NCBI GenBank assembly: GCA_002869535.1
Contig: PKUK01000005.1
Coordinates: forward strand, 1-50,206
Direction of reading: 5' to 3'
Length of the DNA stretch: 50,206 nucleotides
Origin: Arcobacter sp.
GTDB taxonomy: Bacteria; Campylobacterota; Campylobacteria; Campylobacterales; Arcobacteraceae
The position numbers and the translations under genes are program-made. Shown in pieces: positions 17,816 to 26,991 of the stretch; position 1 is the stretch's first letter; the number at the start of each line of letters is the position of its first letter. The notes under the pieces are model-generated. The model was given only the letters and a program-made list of their open reading frames with translations, ran no database searches and was not told the DNA's origin.

Positions 17816-19648
17816 TTACATTAACTCTTCTAATTTGATTTGATATTCGTCATTTATAGTATCAAGTTTTGTTTGAGAGATTTCTAAAGATTCAAATTTA
17901 GTTTCTGCTTCTTTTTCTAAAGTGGCTATCTCTTTTGATAGTTCCATTACTTTACTATTGTCACCTTTGTTTGTGAAATCTGCCAACTCCTCTTTTTTTG
18001 TATCTACTAAAGCCTCTATAGATATGATTTTTTTCTCTAGGGCTGAAATCTCTTTTTTTATAGGAGTTGCTATTTTACTTTTTTCTTGTACAAGTAAGGC
18101 TCTAAGTCTTTTGCTCTCTTTTTTATTTACTTTTGGTTTAGATTTTTTCTTTGGTCCTTCATCTTCATCTTCCCAACCTATTTTTTCTAAGAACTCATCA
18201 TAAGTTCCATCAAAATAATCAGCACTCCCATTTGAGAAGATAATCAATCTATCACAAACTTCTCTTAAAAGTTCTTCACTATGCGTTACAATAATAGAAG
18301 AACCTTCAAAGTTCTTAATAGCTTGGGTTAAAGCTTCTATTGAACTCATATCAAGGTGGTTGGTAGGCTCATCTAAGAAAAGAACGTTAACTTCTTTTGC
18401 TAAGATTTTACCTAGCATTACCCTACTTTTTTCACCACCTGAAAGAAGTGAAACTTTTTTCTTAGCATCATCCCCTGAAAACATCATACCACCACAAATA
18501 CGTCTAACTGTTCCTTCACCTAATTTGTTATTTGAAAGGTAAACTTCATCCATAACTGTATTATCTGGGTTTAGGTGTGAAATATTTGTTTGACCAAAGT
18601 GTCCAAAGGTTGTACTTGTATGTAGTTCTGTAACTCCATGTAAAGCTTTTAATTCACCTGCAATAGTATTTAGAAGTGTAGATTTACCTTTTCCATTTTT
18701 CCCTATGATTCCAAGTGTTTCACCCTTTTGTAGAGTAAATGAAATATCTTTAAAAAGTATTTTGTCTTTTTTGTATCCAAAGCTTAAATATTTTACGTCA
18801 AGTAATACTTTTGCAGGAGTATCTTTATAATTGAAATCAAAACTTAGTGTTGAATCAAAATTCAAATCATCTAAAATATCCATCTTTTCTAGCTGTTTTA
18901 CTTTTGATTGTGCTAAGTTTGCTGTTGATGCTCTTGCTTTATTTTTGGCAATAAACTCTTCTAGCTGTTTTACTTTTTTATCTTGTGAAGCTTTTTGTTT
19001 CTCGTGGTGTTCATCTTCTTCTTTTAACTTGTCATAAAACTTATGGGTATCACCTTTTACTACTTTTAAGTTACGTCTAACTAATCCCATAGTGTGAGTT
19101 GTAACTGCATCCATGAAGTCTCTATCATGGGTGATAATAATAACTTCACCATCAAAGTTTTTTAAAAATATTTTTAACCATCTTAATGAAACAATATCCA
19201 AGTAGTTTGTTGGCTCATCAAGAAGTAACAGATTTGGCTCTGTTAAAAGTAGTTTTGCTAGGTTTATTCTGATTTGGTATCCACCTGAAAAAGACAGAGG
19301 ATCTTTCAATAAATCCTCTTGTGAAAATCCAAGTCCAAAAAGTATCTTTTCTACTTTATAAATATCATATTTATGCTCTTCACTAAGAGCAAGTGCTGCT
19401 TCATCAGTGATAGTTTTTTCTGTAAAAACAAGATGCTGTTTTAAAGCACCTATTCTATAGTTTTTTGGTTTTAATACTTCTCCAGCATCTGGGTGCTCTT
19501 CATCTAAAATCAATTTGAAAAGAGTAGATTTTCCACTACCATTTCTTCCTACTAATCCAATCTTATCTCCAGAGTTTAATCTAAAGGTTACTTCATCGAA
19601 TAGTGTTTGTTTACCAAAGCTCTTTGACACGTTTGAAAGTTCTATCAT
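17816..19648 (-). CDS. ABC-F family ATPase
   Basis: A 610-residue cytosolic protein with two ABC cassettes and no membrane segment. First cassette: Walker A GRNGSGKST, signature FSGGYQIRINLAK, Walker B LLLLDEPTNYLD. A charged linker follows (about residues 210-260). Second cassette: GKNGKGKST, LSGGEKSRVMLGK, VLFLDEPTNHLD. The C-terminal 110 residues are a lysine/glutamate-rich coiled coil as in Uup-type proteins. ABC-F proteins act on the ribosome or in DNA repair depending on subtype; this one cannot be assigned further. Length is normal. Confidence 0.9.
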   Translation of the reverse strand: MIELSNVSKSFGKQTLFDEVTFRLNSGDKIGLVGRNGSGKSTLFKLILDEEHPDAGEVLKPKNYRIGALKQHLVFTEKTITDEAALALSEEHKYDIYKVEKILFGLGFSQEDLLKDPLSFSGGYQIRINLAKLLLTEPNLLLLDEPTNYLDIVSLRWLKIFLKNFDGEVIIITHDRDFMDAVTTHTMGLVRRNLKVVKGDTHKFYDKLKEEDEHHEKQKASQDKKVKQLEEFIAKNKARASTANLAQSKVKQLEKMDILDDLNFDSTLSFDFNYKDTPAKVLLDVKYLSFGYKKDKILFKDISFTLQKGETLGIIGKNGKGKSTLLNTIAGELKALHGVTELHTSTTFGHFGQTNISHLNPDNTVMDEVYLSNNKLGEGTVRRICGGMMFSGDDAKKKVSLLSGGEKSRVMLGKILAKEVNVLFLDEPTNHLDMSSIEALTQAIKNFEGSSIIVTHSEELLREVCDRLIIFSNGSADYFDGTYDEFLEKIGWEDEDEGPKKKSKPKVNKKESKRLRALLVQEKSKIATPIKKEISALEKKIISIEALVDTKKEELADFTNKGDNSKVMELSKEIATLEKEAETKFESLEISQTKLDTINDEYQIKLEELM

Positions 19649-19765
19649 ATATTCTTCTTTTTTATTAATTGAAAGGGGATTATACGCAAGGGGAGTTTAT
19701 AAGCTTATTAGAAGAGAACTTTTGTGTATAATTACGGATTAATTTTACTGCTAAAAGGGAAAAAA

Positions 19766-20827
19766 ATGAGAAATATAAAAAATATAACAATACTTATTGT
19801 TTCACTATTTTTAACAACACAGCTAATAGCAAAAGATAAAGTGTATAAGCTAAAGATGGCTACAACATGGGGTCCAACACTATCTCCACTAATTGATGCT
19901 GCACAAAATATGGCAAAATATGCAAATGAAATGTCAAATGGTAGATTACAAATAAAAGTTGATAGTGCAAATAAACACAAATCACCTTTTGGTATTTTAG
20001 ATATGGTAAAAGCTGGGCAATATGACATGGGACATAGTGCTTCATACTACTTTAAGGGTAAAGATATAAATACTTTGCCATTTACTTCTATGCCTTTTGG
20101 TTTAACTGCACCTGAACAATATGCTTGGTTTTATGAAGGTGGTGGATTAGAACTTATGCAAAAAGTTTATGCAAAACATAATGTTTTATCATTTCCAGGG
20201 GGAAGTACTGGTGTTCAAATGGGTGGTTGGTTTAGAAAAGAGATAAAATCACTTGATGATTTACAAGGTCTTAAAATGAGAATCCCAGGTTTTGCAGGTG
20301 AGATTATGGCAAGAGTTGGAGTTCAAGTTACAAATATAGCTCCAGGTGAGCTTTATACTGCACTTGATAGAAACTCGATTGATGCTTTAGAGTGGGTGGG
20401 ACCATCAATGGATATAAAAATGGGCTTTCATAAAATAGCACCTTTTTATTATACAGGTTGGCATGAACCAGCAAGTGAAATGAACTTTATGGTAAATAAA
20501 AGAGTATTTAATAAGCTACCAAAAGATTTACAGAAAATATTAACTATCTCTATGAGAGTGGCTGCTTATGATATGTATATTCAAAATTATGATATGAATG
20601 CAACAGCTTGGCAAAAGATGAAAAGTGAATATCCAAACATAAAAGTAACAACTCTACCAAGTGATGTTATGAAAGCACTTAAAAAAGCAAATAGTGAACT
20701 TAGAGTTGAACTTGGTGCACAAAGCCCTCTTTTAAAAGAAGTTTTAGATTCACAAGATAACTATATAAAAAGAGTTAGAGAATGGACAAAAATGTCTGAC
20801 TTCTTGTACTTAAAAGATAATATATAA
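19766..20827 (+). CDS. TRAP transporter substrate-binding protein (DctP family)
   Basis: A 353-residue periplasmic binding protein with a signal peptide (MRNIKNITILIVSLFLTT, cleaved about residue 22). The mature part has ATTWGPTLSPL, which resembles the TakP-type keto-acid binders, and LKMRIPGFAGEIM, where the conserved arginine of TRAP binding proteins contacts the carboxylate of the ligand. The start MRNIKN has AAAGGGA upstream; an extended -10 (TGTGTATAAT) lies at 19723-19732. No DctQ or DctM membrane gene is next to it, so it must use a transporter encoded elsewhere or act as a sensor partner. Confidence 0.87.
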   Translation: MRNIKNITILIVSLFLTTQLIAKDKVYKLKMATTWGPTLSPLIDAAQNMAKYANEMSNGRLQIKVDSANKHKSPFGILDMVKAGQYDMGHSASYYFKGKDINTLPFTSMPFGLTAPEQYAWFYEGGGLELMQKVYAKHNVLSFPGGSTGVQMGGWFRKEIKSLDDLQGLKMRIPGFAGEIMARVGVQVTNIAPGELYTALDRNSIDALEWVGPSMDIKMGFHKIAPFYYTGWHEPASEMNFMVNKRVFNKLPKDLQKILTISMRVAAYDMYIQNYDMNATAWQKMKSEYPNIKVTTLPSDVMKALKKANSELRVELGAQSPLLKEVLDSQDNYIKRVREWTKMSDFLYLKDNI

Positions 20828-20837
20828 GGAGAATAAA

Positions 20838-21101
20838 GTGGATTATATAAAAAATTTAGAAAAACTACTAAAAGATGATGTTTTAGTAGAGATAAATGAA
20901 ACTATCAATGGTATAAAAAGTGCATTGGATAAAAAGAAAAATGATAAGGCTTTAAAAGATGAGTTAAAGTATATGAATGATGTAAAAAAATACTTTGATG
21001 AAGTCTTAATTGATATAGAGAAACAAACCATCACTCAAGAGGAAGCGTTAGATATTCTTGAGGGATTGGAAGATATGAGAGTAGAAAACCAAGAGGTCTA
21101 A
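20838..21101 (+). CDS. small acidic helical protein coupled to the TRAP gene
   Basis: An 87-residue protein with a GTG start at 20838-20840. Its ribosome binding site AAGGAG overlaps the stop of the binding-protein gene, so the two are co-translated. The sequence is charged and helical (KKKNDKALKDELKYMNDVKK) with no membrane segment or known motif. I do not recognise a family. Its fixed position after the binding protein suggests a linked function, but this is inference. Confidence 0.7.
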   Translation: MDYIKNLEKLLKDDVLVEINETINGIKSALDKKKNDKALKDELKYMNDVKKYFDEVLIDIEKQTITQEEALDILEGLEDMRVENQEV

Positions 21102-21220
21102 TTTTAAATAATCACACCATAAAATAATTTAATTTTTTTAACTAACTTATTTTATAGTTTTTATTTAATATAATCCCTTTTTATTACAATAATAAATTAT
21201 AATTATAAGTTAGTAAAAAT

Positions 21221-22300
21221 ATGTTTGAATTAGAAATTTACGAAACTATAAATATCTTAGGTCTAATACTTGGAATGGTATTTGGAATGATTGCCCAAAA
21301 AAATCAATTCTGCTTTAGTGGCTCTATTAAAGATTATATCTTAACAAAATCTACAAAAAGAGGTGCTTCTGTTGTCGTAGCAATGATTGTAGCTATAATT
21401 GCTACAACATTAGTGAGTTCATATTTTGAATTGGATTTAACAAAAACAGTCTATTATAAACAAGATGTAAACTACTTTATTATCATATTTGGTGGACTTC
21501 TATTTGGTACTGGTATGATGATTGCTGATGGATGTAGCAATAGACACCTTATAAAATTTGGACAAGGTGATTCAAGATCACTTATTACATTGGTTTTTAT
21601 AGCTATATTTGGTTTTGCAACTGCAAAAGGGCTTATTCAAGGTTATCTAAGCCCAATAACTAATAATGAAACATTATTGGAAATATCATCTATGATTGAA
21701 AATAGCACTATGAATATTTATGTAGTTTTAGCTGTTTTATTTGTGATTTTGTTTTTATTGACTAAAAGTATCAAAAGAATTTTTACTTTAGTAGATGGTT
21801 TTTTAATAGGTTTACTAATAGCAGCTGCTTGGGCAATAACTGGTGTTATGGGTGAAGAGAGTATGGAAAGACTAATTGAGCTTTCTGGTGTCTCTTTTAT
21901 ATATCCAACTGCCAAAAGTTTAGAACTGTTTATGTTCTACCAAGTAAATGAATTCACTTTTCCTATTGCTTTAGTATGCGGTATGATACTTGGTGCTTTT
22001 ACCATGTCATATTTTAACAAAAAATATAGCTTTGGATGTACTGCAACTCAAAAAGTAAATAGAGTAACATACAATATGATTGGTGGAGCTTTAATGGGAA
22101 CTGGTGGTATTTTATCTATTGGTTGTACAGTTGGACAAGGGTTAACAGGTATGTCAACTTTAGCTTTTGCTTCATTTTTAGCTATTAGTTCAATCTTTAT
22201 TTCAGGAGTAATTACTGCAAAGATTTTAAACAAATCTGGCAAACTTCCTATGTGTTTTCTTTTTGAATGGAATGACACGCCACCTGATTATACTATATAA
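21221..22300 (+). CDS. YeeE/YedE family membrane transporter
   Basis: A 359-residue protein with about ten hydrophobic segments. The family's conserved cysteines are present in KNQFCFSG, IADGCSNRHL, FGCTATQK and SIGCTVGQGLTG. In TsuA-type YeeE/YedE proteins such cysteines line the path for thiosulfate. Transport of a sulfur compound is thus likely, the exact substrate open. No TusA or YedF gene is adjacent. TATAAT at 21169-21174 is a probable -10. A strong terminator follows at 22315-22345. Confidence 0.85.
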   Translation: MFELEIYETINILGLILGMVFGMIAQKNQFCFSGSIKDYILTKSTKRGASVVVAMIVAIIATTLVSSYFELDLTKTVYYKQDVNYFIIIFGGLLFGTGMMIADGCSNRHLIKFGQGDSRSLITLVFIAIFGFATAKGLIQGYLSPITNNETLLEISSMIENSTMNIYVVLAVLFVILFLLTKSIKRIFTLVDGFLIGLLIAAAWAITGVMGEESMERLIELSGVSFIYPTAKSLELFMFYQVNEFTFPIALVCGMILGAFTMSYFNKKYSFGCTATQKVNRVTYNMIGGALMGTGGILSIGCTVGQGLTGMSTLAFASFLAISSIFISGVITAKILNKSGKLPMCFLFEWNDTPPDYTI

Positions 22301-22314
22301 AAAACTCTAGTTAT

Positions 22315-22345
22315 AAAAGTTTACTTCTTATTAAAGTAAACTTTT
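22315..22345 (+). terminator. rho-independent terminator after the YeeE/YedE gene
   Basis: AAAAGTTTACTT, seven-base loop, AAGTAAACTTTT: a 12-base-pair stem ending in T residues. Its position also argues for the ATG at 22359 rather than a TTG at 22344 as start of the next gene. Confidence 0.7.
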
Positions 22346-22358
22346 GTACTTTAAACTT

Positions 22359-22973
22359 ATGAATTGGCTTGCACATATATTTTTATCAGAACATAATATA
22401 GATTTTCAAATAGGCAACTATTTAGCTGATCCCTTAAAAGCAAAAGCTTGGATGGGAGCAAATGAAAATATAAAAGATGGAATGAAAATACATAAACTAA
22501 TAGACTCCTATACTGATAAGCACCCTACTTTCAAACAAAGTAAAAATAGACTTGGAAACACTGGCTTACTTAAAGCTGTTGTTATTGACTTGACATATGA
22601 TTATTTACTTACAAAAAATTGGCATAGATACTCAAATATAACTCTTGATAAGTTTTTAGAAGACTTTTATATAAAAGCAAATGCAAATATGCATACTCTG
22701 CCAAATGAAGCAAAACAAAAACTACAAAAGCTAATAGAGTTTGACTTATTAAATAAATATAAAAACTTAGAGCACTTAAATCAATCATTTAATAGAGTTG
22801 ATAAAAGAATCTCTAATAGAGTGTTAAAAAGAGATAATGTTAGTAGATATTATGAGATAGTATGCGAAAATATCGATAAAATTGAAGATGATTTTTTACT
22901 ATTTTTTCCACAACTTTGCAATAAAGTTAAAGAAAATGTAAATAGTAGTAAATTGAGGCATTGGAAGATTTAA
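22359..22973 (+). CDS. acpH: acyl carrier protein phosphodiesterase
   Basis: A 204-residue protein that opens with MNWLAHIFLSEHNIDFQIGN and YLADPLKAK, the signature of AcpH, which removes the phosphopantetheine group from holo-ACP. An H-x-x-I-D-x-Y-T-D segment (HKLIDSYTDKHP) and VIDLTYDYLLTKNWHRYS further support it, being metal-site elements of this HD-like family. Length is slightly above the E. coli protein. The start ATG was chosen because the alternative TTG lies inside the terminator of the preceding gene. The ribosome binding site is weak. Confidence 0.85.
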   Translation: MNWLAHIFLSEHNIDFQIGNYLADPLKAKAWMGANENIKDGMKIHKLIDSYTDKHPTFKQSKNRLGNTGLLKAVVIDLTYDYLLTKNWHRYSNITLDKFLEDFYIKANANMHTLPNEAKQKLQKLIEFDLLNKYKNLEHLNQSFNRVDKRISNRVLKRDNVSRYYEIVCENIDKIEDDFLLFFPQLCNKVKENVNSSKLRHWKI

Positions 22974-23029
22974 TATCTTTATGTTTTATTTTGTATACTT
23001 CGATAATTAAATAAAAGGAATGTTCAAAT

Positions 23030-23518
23030 ATGGATATGACAAAAGTAGCAAATGTAATTTTATATATGTTACACAAGCAAGTAAAACTGTTAAACGATAA
23101 AAAGCTTTCAATACTTCTTTTTTTGATGGATTATAACCATCTTAAATATTGTGGTAAAAAGATATTTGGTGATGAGTATATAAAAGGTGCAAGAAGTCCT
23201 GAACCAAAACTACTATCAGAACTTTTTGATGTGATTATAAGTGAAGAGATTTTAGAAGATGATGATGAAAGAGTTTTCTTCATCCAAGAGATACTTGACA
23301 ATGTAGATATTGATATTATTGAAAGAGAAACTTTCACTGAGATAAAATTTATAGAGATTGGTATAGAGTATGATGAAGATTTATTTGATGATGACGAGTT
23401 AAAAACAATCAATAAATTAGTAAATCAATACAAAGACTCAACACAAAGAGTTATTGCAAATGACACCTTTAAAATAGATGAATATAGAGCAAAAGAAAAA
23501 GGTGAAGTTATTATTTAA
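23030..23518 (+). CDS. SocA/DUF4065 (Panacea)-like antitoxin-domain protein
   Basis: A 162-residue acidic protein. The N-terminal half (VANVILYMLHKQVKLLNDKK, LLFLMDYNHLKYCGKKIFGD, YIKGARSPEPKLLSELFD) matches the DUF4065 pattern: a helix, L-x-K-L-x-x-L-L-Y-F-x-D-x-x-x-L, then an I-x-G-x-x-Y-x-x-x-x-x-G-P-x-P motif. Here the last part reads ARSPEPK. Members of this domain act as antitoxins or proteolytic adaptors in several systems. No toxin gene is next to it, so it may be an orphan. The C-terminal half is rich in D and E. Start has AAAGGA upstream. Confidence 0.7.
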   Translation: MDMTKVANVILYMLHKQVKLLNDKKLSILLFLMDYNHLKYCGKKIFGDEYIKGARSPEPKLLSELFDVIISEEILEDDDERVFFIQEILDNVDIDIIERETFTEIKFIEIGIEYDEDLFDDDELKTINKLVNQYKDSTQRVIANDTFKIDEYRAKEKGEVII

Positions 23519-23546
23519 AGTGTAGAACTTAGGTTCTATACTTTAT
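23517..23546. terminator. bidirectional terminator
   Basis: AAAGTGTAGAAC, loop TTA, GGTTCTATACTTT with one mismatch and flanking A and T runs, between convergent genes. Confidence 0.65.
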
Positions 23547-23770
23547 TTTTTATTTTTCTTTTTAGAAGCCTTTGCCATTTTTGCTTTTTTCTTTGCTTTT
23601 TCTTTTGCTAGGGCTAAATTTGCAGCTTTTCTAGCATTTACTTTTTGTTCGTTTTCATATCTTTCTTGAGAAAATCCAACTTTTACTGCATTTTTATTTT
23701 GGTTTGCAGTTGCAGCTATTTTTTCTGATTTTACACTTTTTACACTATTTGTATTTAAACTTTTTGACAT
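23543..23770 (-). CDS. small lysine/alanine-rich basic protein
   Basis: A 75-residue protein of very biased composition. It starts MSKSLNTNSVKSVKSEKIAA and ends in a lysine tract with KKKAKMAKASKKKNKK. It has no membrane segment and no cysteine. The composition suggests nucleic-acid binding, like histone-H1-like tails, but no family is recognised and the role is open. Its ATG has AGGTCAAAGT upstream, a modest ribosome binding site. It is monocistronic. Confidence 0.55.
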   Translation of the reverse strand: MSKSLNTNSVKSVKSEKIAATANQNKNAVKVGFSQERYENEQKVNARKAANLALAKEKAKKKAKMAKASKKKNKK

Positions 23771-23832
23771 ACTTTGACCTATTTTGAAATTATTGTATTA
23801 TATTTAAAAGTTGGTAAGAAAATGATTACTTT

Positions 23833-24228
23833 TTATAGTAAGAAGCTATCTATGAGTGATTTTATTTTTATTTTATCCCTATCACATATTATAAAATGTC
23901 CTTGAATAGATAAATCTGAAATATCCCCCAATAATATCTTATCCTCACTATTTGTAAATAGATGAACATTTGTTCCAGAGATACCACCAATTGATATTTT
24001 TAGTGAACTTTTATCTAACTTATTTAAATAACGTGAACCCCTTGAAAAACCAATATAGACCTTTGCTTTAGGTATCTTAACACCTGACAAGTTTTTCTCT
24101 TGAGAATCAATGACTTCATATGAATATGATTTGATAAGTTCGATTACTGAGTTATTGATTTGATCATGTTGTAGGAGTGTTCCAGAAGATGGATTTCCTT
24201 TGATATAGACGATGTCGTAATTTTGCAT
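23833..24228 (-). CDS. small alpha/beta-hydrolase-like protein
   Basis: A 131-residue protein starting MQNYDIVYIKGNPSSGT; I took this ATG because AAAGAG precedes it, whereas an ATG 11 codons earlier has no such site. YIGFSRGSRYL resembles the G-x-S-x-G nucleophile elbow of alpha/beta hydrolases, and GHFIICDRDKIK near the end could supply a histidine, but the protein is much shorter than a full hydrolase fold. Function unknown. Confidence 0.6.
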   Translation of the reverse strand: MQNYDIVYIKGNPSSGTLLQHDQINNSVIELIKSYSYEVIDSQEKNLSGVKIPKAKVYIGFSRGSRYLNKLDKSSLKISIGGISGTNVHLFTNSEDKILLGDISDLSIQGHFIICDRDKIKIKSLIDSFLL

Positions 24229-24299
24229 AAATACTCTTTGTTTATAAAATACTATAAACAAATAAAGAATCTATAGAGTGAAACTATATCCAAATAATA

Positions 24300-25049
24300 T
24301 TAAGAAGGGAGTATTTTACCTGTTCTTAATGTATATGCCCAGTCATCTCTTCCATGACTTTGAGCTTTTAGGGCTGCATTTTCAAAATCATATGCAACTT
24401 TTACTAACTCAATATTATATTGGCTTGAATCAACATCTAAAATTATATATGTGGCATCAGGAGAATTATTTTCTATAATATGTGGATTGGGTAACTCTTC
24501 TTTGAAGGCTTGAAGACCTACAGAGCCAGGATTTAGTACAACTTGACCTGTGCTAAGGTTTGCACATCTAGGAGTATGTGAATGACCACAAACTACAAAC
24601 TTAGACTCTACATCATCAAGAAGCTCTATAATCTTTTTTTCATCCCTTAAAACAGCTTTTCCACTACTAATATCTTCAAGTAAATAAACACTATCATCAT
24701 GTTGTGTACCATGGGTTACGTACAAATCAGCCCCTAAAAACTTCTCAAAAGGCAAATCCTGTATCCAATATAAAACCTCTTCTCTTAGGTCTTCATATGC
24801 ATATTTTAAAATATAATCTTCTTCTAACTGTGCTAATGAGGCTTCAAGTATCTTTCTATCTTCATTTCCACAGATATTAAAAAAGTTGTTATCTCTTAGT
24901 AACTCATAAGTAGCTCTAGGCTCAATAGGACCATAAAAAGCATCCCCCGCATTTATCATCATATCAACTTTTTTGCTCTTAGCATCAGCAATAACAGCTT
25001 TTAGGGCATAAACATTTGAGCAGATATCAGATAAAATCGCTATTTTCAT
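24300..25049 (-). CDS. calcineurin-like metallophosphoesterase with altered metal motif
   Basis: A 249-residue protein of the YfcE/MJ0936-type branch. Metal-binding blocks are recognisable: ILSDICSNVYAL (normally S-D-I-H-x-N), NAGDAFYGP (G-D), ICGNEDRKI (normally G-N-H-D/E), YVTHGT and VVCGHSHTP (G-H-x-H). The first block has Cys where the metal-binding His is expected and the third lacks the usual His, so the metal centre is changed or only partly formed. Start MKIAILSD is preceded by AGGAACACCC; a longer frame exists but is not needed. Confidence 0.8.
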   Translation of the reverse strand: MKIAILSDICSNVYALKAVIADAKSKKVDMMINAGDAFYGPIEPRATYELLRDNNFFNICGNEDRKILEASLAQLEEDYILKYAYEDLREEVLYWIQDLPFEKFLGADLYVTHGTQHDDSVYLLEDISSGKAVLRDEKKIIELLDDVESKFVVCGHSHTPRCANLSTGQVVLNPGSVGLQAFKEELPNPHIIENNSPDATYIILDVDSSQYNIELVKVAYDFENAALKAQSHGRDDWAYTLRTGKILPS

Positions 25050-25291
25050 TTTGGGTGTTCCTATTTTGTTCAATTTTTGAAAGTATAACAAAAAAGATTT
25101 TACTTTTCATTTATCTTTATTTCAAAAAAATATTTTTTTGTAAAAGTAGTGTAATCATAAATTTTCAAAAAGAGAAAATCGTAATAAAATATTTAAGCTT
25201 AAAAGAATTCTATTTTTATACAATAATTGTAATAACTTAATTTAAAAATAAATTTTAATAAAGAATTTGTAGTTAAAAAGGAGTTTTTCAG

Positions 25292-26491
25292 ATGGAAAAA
25301 GTAGTAATAATTGGTGGAGGTTATGCTGGGTTATATGCCCTAAGAGAACTGGTAAAAGATAAAAATATCAAGATAACACTTATAGATAGCAATACCTTTC
25401 ATAATCTACAACCTGAAGTATATGACTTAATAGCAAACAAAGTAGAGATTTCTGATGTAGCAGTTGACTTGGCAACCTTATGTGTAGGACTTGATCACAG
25501 CTATTTAGAGTATAAAAACTTAAAAGTTACACAGATTGATTATGAAAAAAAAGTAATAAATACAGCCGAAGAAGAGATTATTGAGTTTGATTATTTAATT
25601 ATTGCAGCTGGAACAAGAACCTCCTTTCCCCCATCTATTTCTGGCATAAATACTGCCCATGATATTAAAAAACTCAACTGGGCAATCTACTTTAAACAGT
25701 GTTTTGAAAATAGGCTTTTTAAGAAAATCCAATATGAAGTAAAAGAGTCTAATAACATCGAAATAATAGTTGTGGGAGCAGGTTTATCTGGTGTTGAAAT
25801 TGCAGCTGAAATGGCATACAACTCTAAGAAGTTTTTTAAAAGGGGTAATTTTACTTGTGATAATCTAAAAATATCTCTTATTAGTAGTGCAGATACAATT
25901 TTACCAGGCTTAGATTCTGAGTTGATAAGACTATCTCAAAAAAGACTTAAATCTCTTGGTATCGAAGTTATTACAAATACAAAACTTAAAAAATGTGAAG
26001 ATGAAATAGCTTACTTTACCAATGGCACAAAAAAAGAGTATTCTTTTTTAATCTTTGCAGGTGGGATAGAAGCATCTAAGCTTACAGAGGAACTTGATGT
26101 ACAGAAAAATAAAAAAGGTCAAATTATTGTAAATGAATATATGCAAACTAGCAAATATGAAAATATTTTTGCCATTGGAGATGTGGCAGAAATTAAGAAT
26201 GAAAAAGATGAAATAATGCCTCCAAATGTAACTATTGCTAAAATTAGCGGTATAAATGCAGGACAAAATATCCTCAATATAATAAATAACAAACAACTTA
26301 TTAAATCTAAGCCAAAACTAGATGGTATCCTAATTGCTCTTGGTGGGAAATATGCAGTGGGGAGTATTTATGGACTCTTTCATGTAAAGGGTCGTATAGC
26401 ATATGAAATCAAAAAATTTGTATTTTATTCATATAAAAAGCCACTGTTGAGGCTAATAAGTGAAGGATATAATAAACTAAGAAATATATAA
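25292..26491 (+). CDS. FAD-dependent NADH dehydrogenase-like protein (NDH-2 type)
   Basis: A 399-residue flavoprotein with two Rossmann folds: VVIIGGGYAGLYAL at the N-terminus for FAD and IIVVGAGLSGVEIAAEM near residue 157 for NAD(P)H. IIAAGTRTSFPP and FAIGDVAEI are the other pyridine-nucleotide disulfide reductase blocks. There is no redox-active CxxC, and the C-terminus (RIAYEIKKFVFYSYKKPLLR) is amphipathic, as in NDH-2 enzymes that sit on the membrane and reduce quinone. Its start has AAAAGGAG upstream. Related sulfide:quinone reductases have conserved cysteines that are not seen here. Confidence 0.82.
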   Translation: MEKVVIIGGGYAGLYALRELVKDKNIKITLIDSNTFHNLQPEVYDLIANKVEISDVAVDLATLCVGLDHSYLEYKNLKVTQIDYEKKVINTAEEEIIEFDYLIIAAGTRTSFPPSISGINTAHDIKKLNWAIYFKQCFENRLFKKIQYEVKESNNIEIIVVGAGLSGVEIAAEMAYNSKKFFKRGNFTCDNLKISLISSADTILPGLDSELIRLSQKRLKSLGIEVITNTKLKKCEDEIAYFTNGTKKEYSFLIFAGGIEASKLTEELDVQKNKKGQIIVNEYMQTSKYENIFAIGDVAEIKNEKDEIMPPNVTIAKISGINAGQNILNIINNKQLIKSKPKLDGILIALGGKYAVGSIYGLFHVKGRIAYEIKKFVFYSYKKPLLRLISEGYNKLRNI

Positions 26492-26538
26492 ACTCATAAG
26501 TTAGATTTAAATATAATTGGAAAAAGTTAGGATATACA

Positions 26539-26820
26539 ATGGCTGAAAACAACAATGGATTTTTAAAAAGAGCAGATGAGCATATAGCACTTGCAAATGA
26601 GCAAATGAATGATACGACAACACAAGGTGATGTAAGTGCCTCATTTATGTATGCAGCAGCGAGATTTAATGCTTGGATGGCAGCAACCTCATTTGAAAAA
26701 GCAGAAGATATGACTAAAGAAAAAGATAAAATAGTAGAGTACTTCTTAGGTCAATATGAACTAGCACTAAAAGAACATATAGATTTTCATGTTCAAAATT
26801 ATGATTTTGGTGAAAAATAA
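26539..26820 (+). CDS. DUF3144 family protein
   Basis: A 93-residue soluble protein: DEHIALANEQ, then DVSASFMYAAARFNAWMAAT, then EKDKIVEYFLGQYELALKEH. This matches the DUF3144 pattern of small helical proteins of unknown function. It follows the NADH dehydrogenase gene by 47 bases and may be its operon partner. Confidence 0.75.
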   Translation: MAENNNGFLKRADEHIALANEQMNDTTTQGDVSASFMYAAARFNAWMAATSFEKAEDMTKEKDKIVEYFLGQYELALKEHIDFHVQNYDFGEK

Positions 26821-26865
26821 TAAAAAATAAAATCTTTATCAGGTAGTGAAAAAAGAACTATAGTT

Positions 26866-26991
26866 TTATTTGTTTTCTTGCTGTTCTATTTGTGTATTTG
26901 TTGCTTTTATTGATTCGTATTTATTTACCAAGACCACAAACATATAAGCAACTGCAGCTACAATTATTGCTATTATAAAAATATTTCTCAT
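26866..26991 (-). CDS. 41-residue single-pass membrane protein
   Basis: A short frame with ATG at 26989-26991, AGGATTAAGA just upstream, and TAA at 26866-26868. MRNIFIIAIIVAAVAYMFVV is one transmembrane helix, followed by a polar tail NKYESIKATNTQIEQQ. Small membrane proteins of this kind are often missed; no family is recognised. The good ribosome binding site and the clean hydrophobic-polar division support it. Confidence 0.55.
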   Translation of the reverse strand: MRNIFIIAIIVAAVAYMFVVLVNKYESIKATNTQIEQQENK

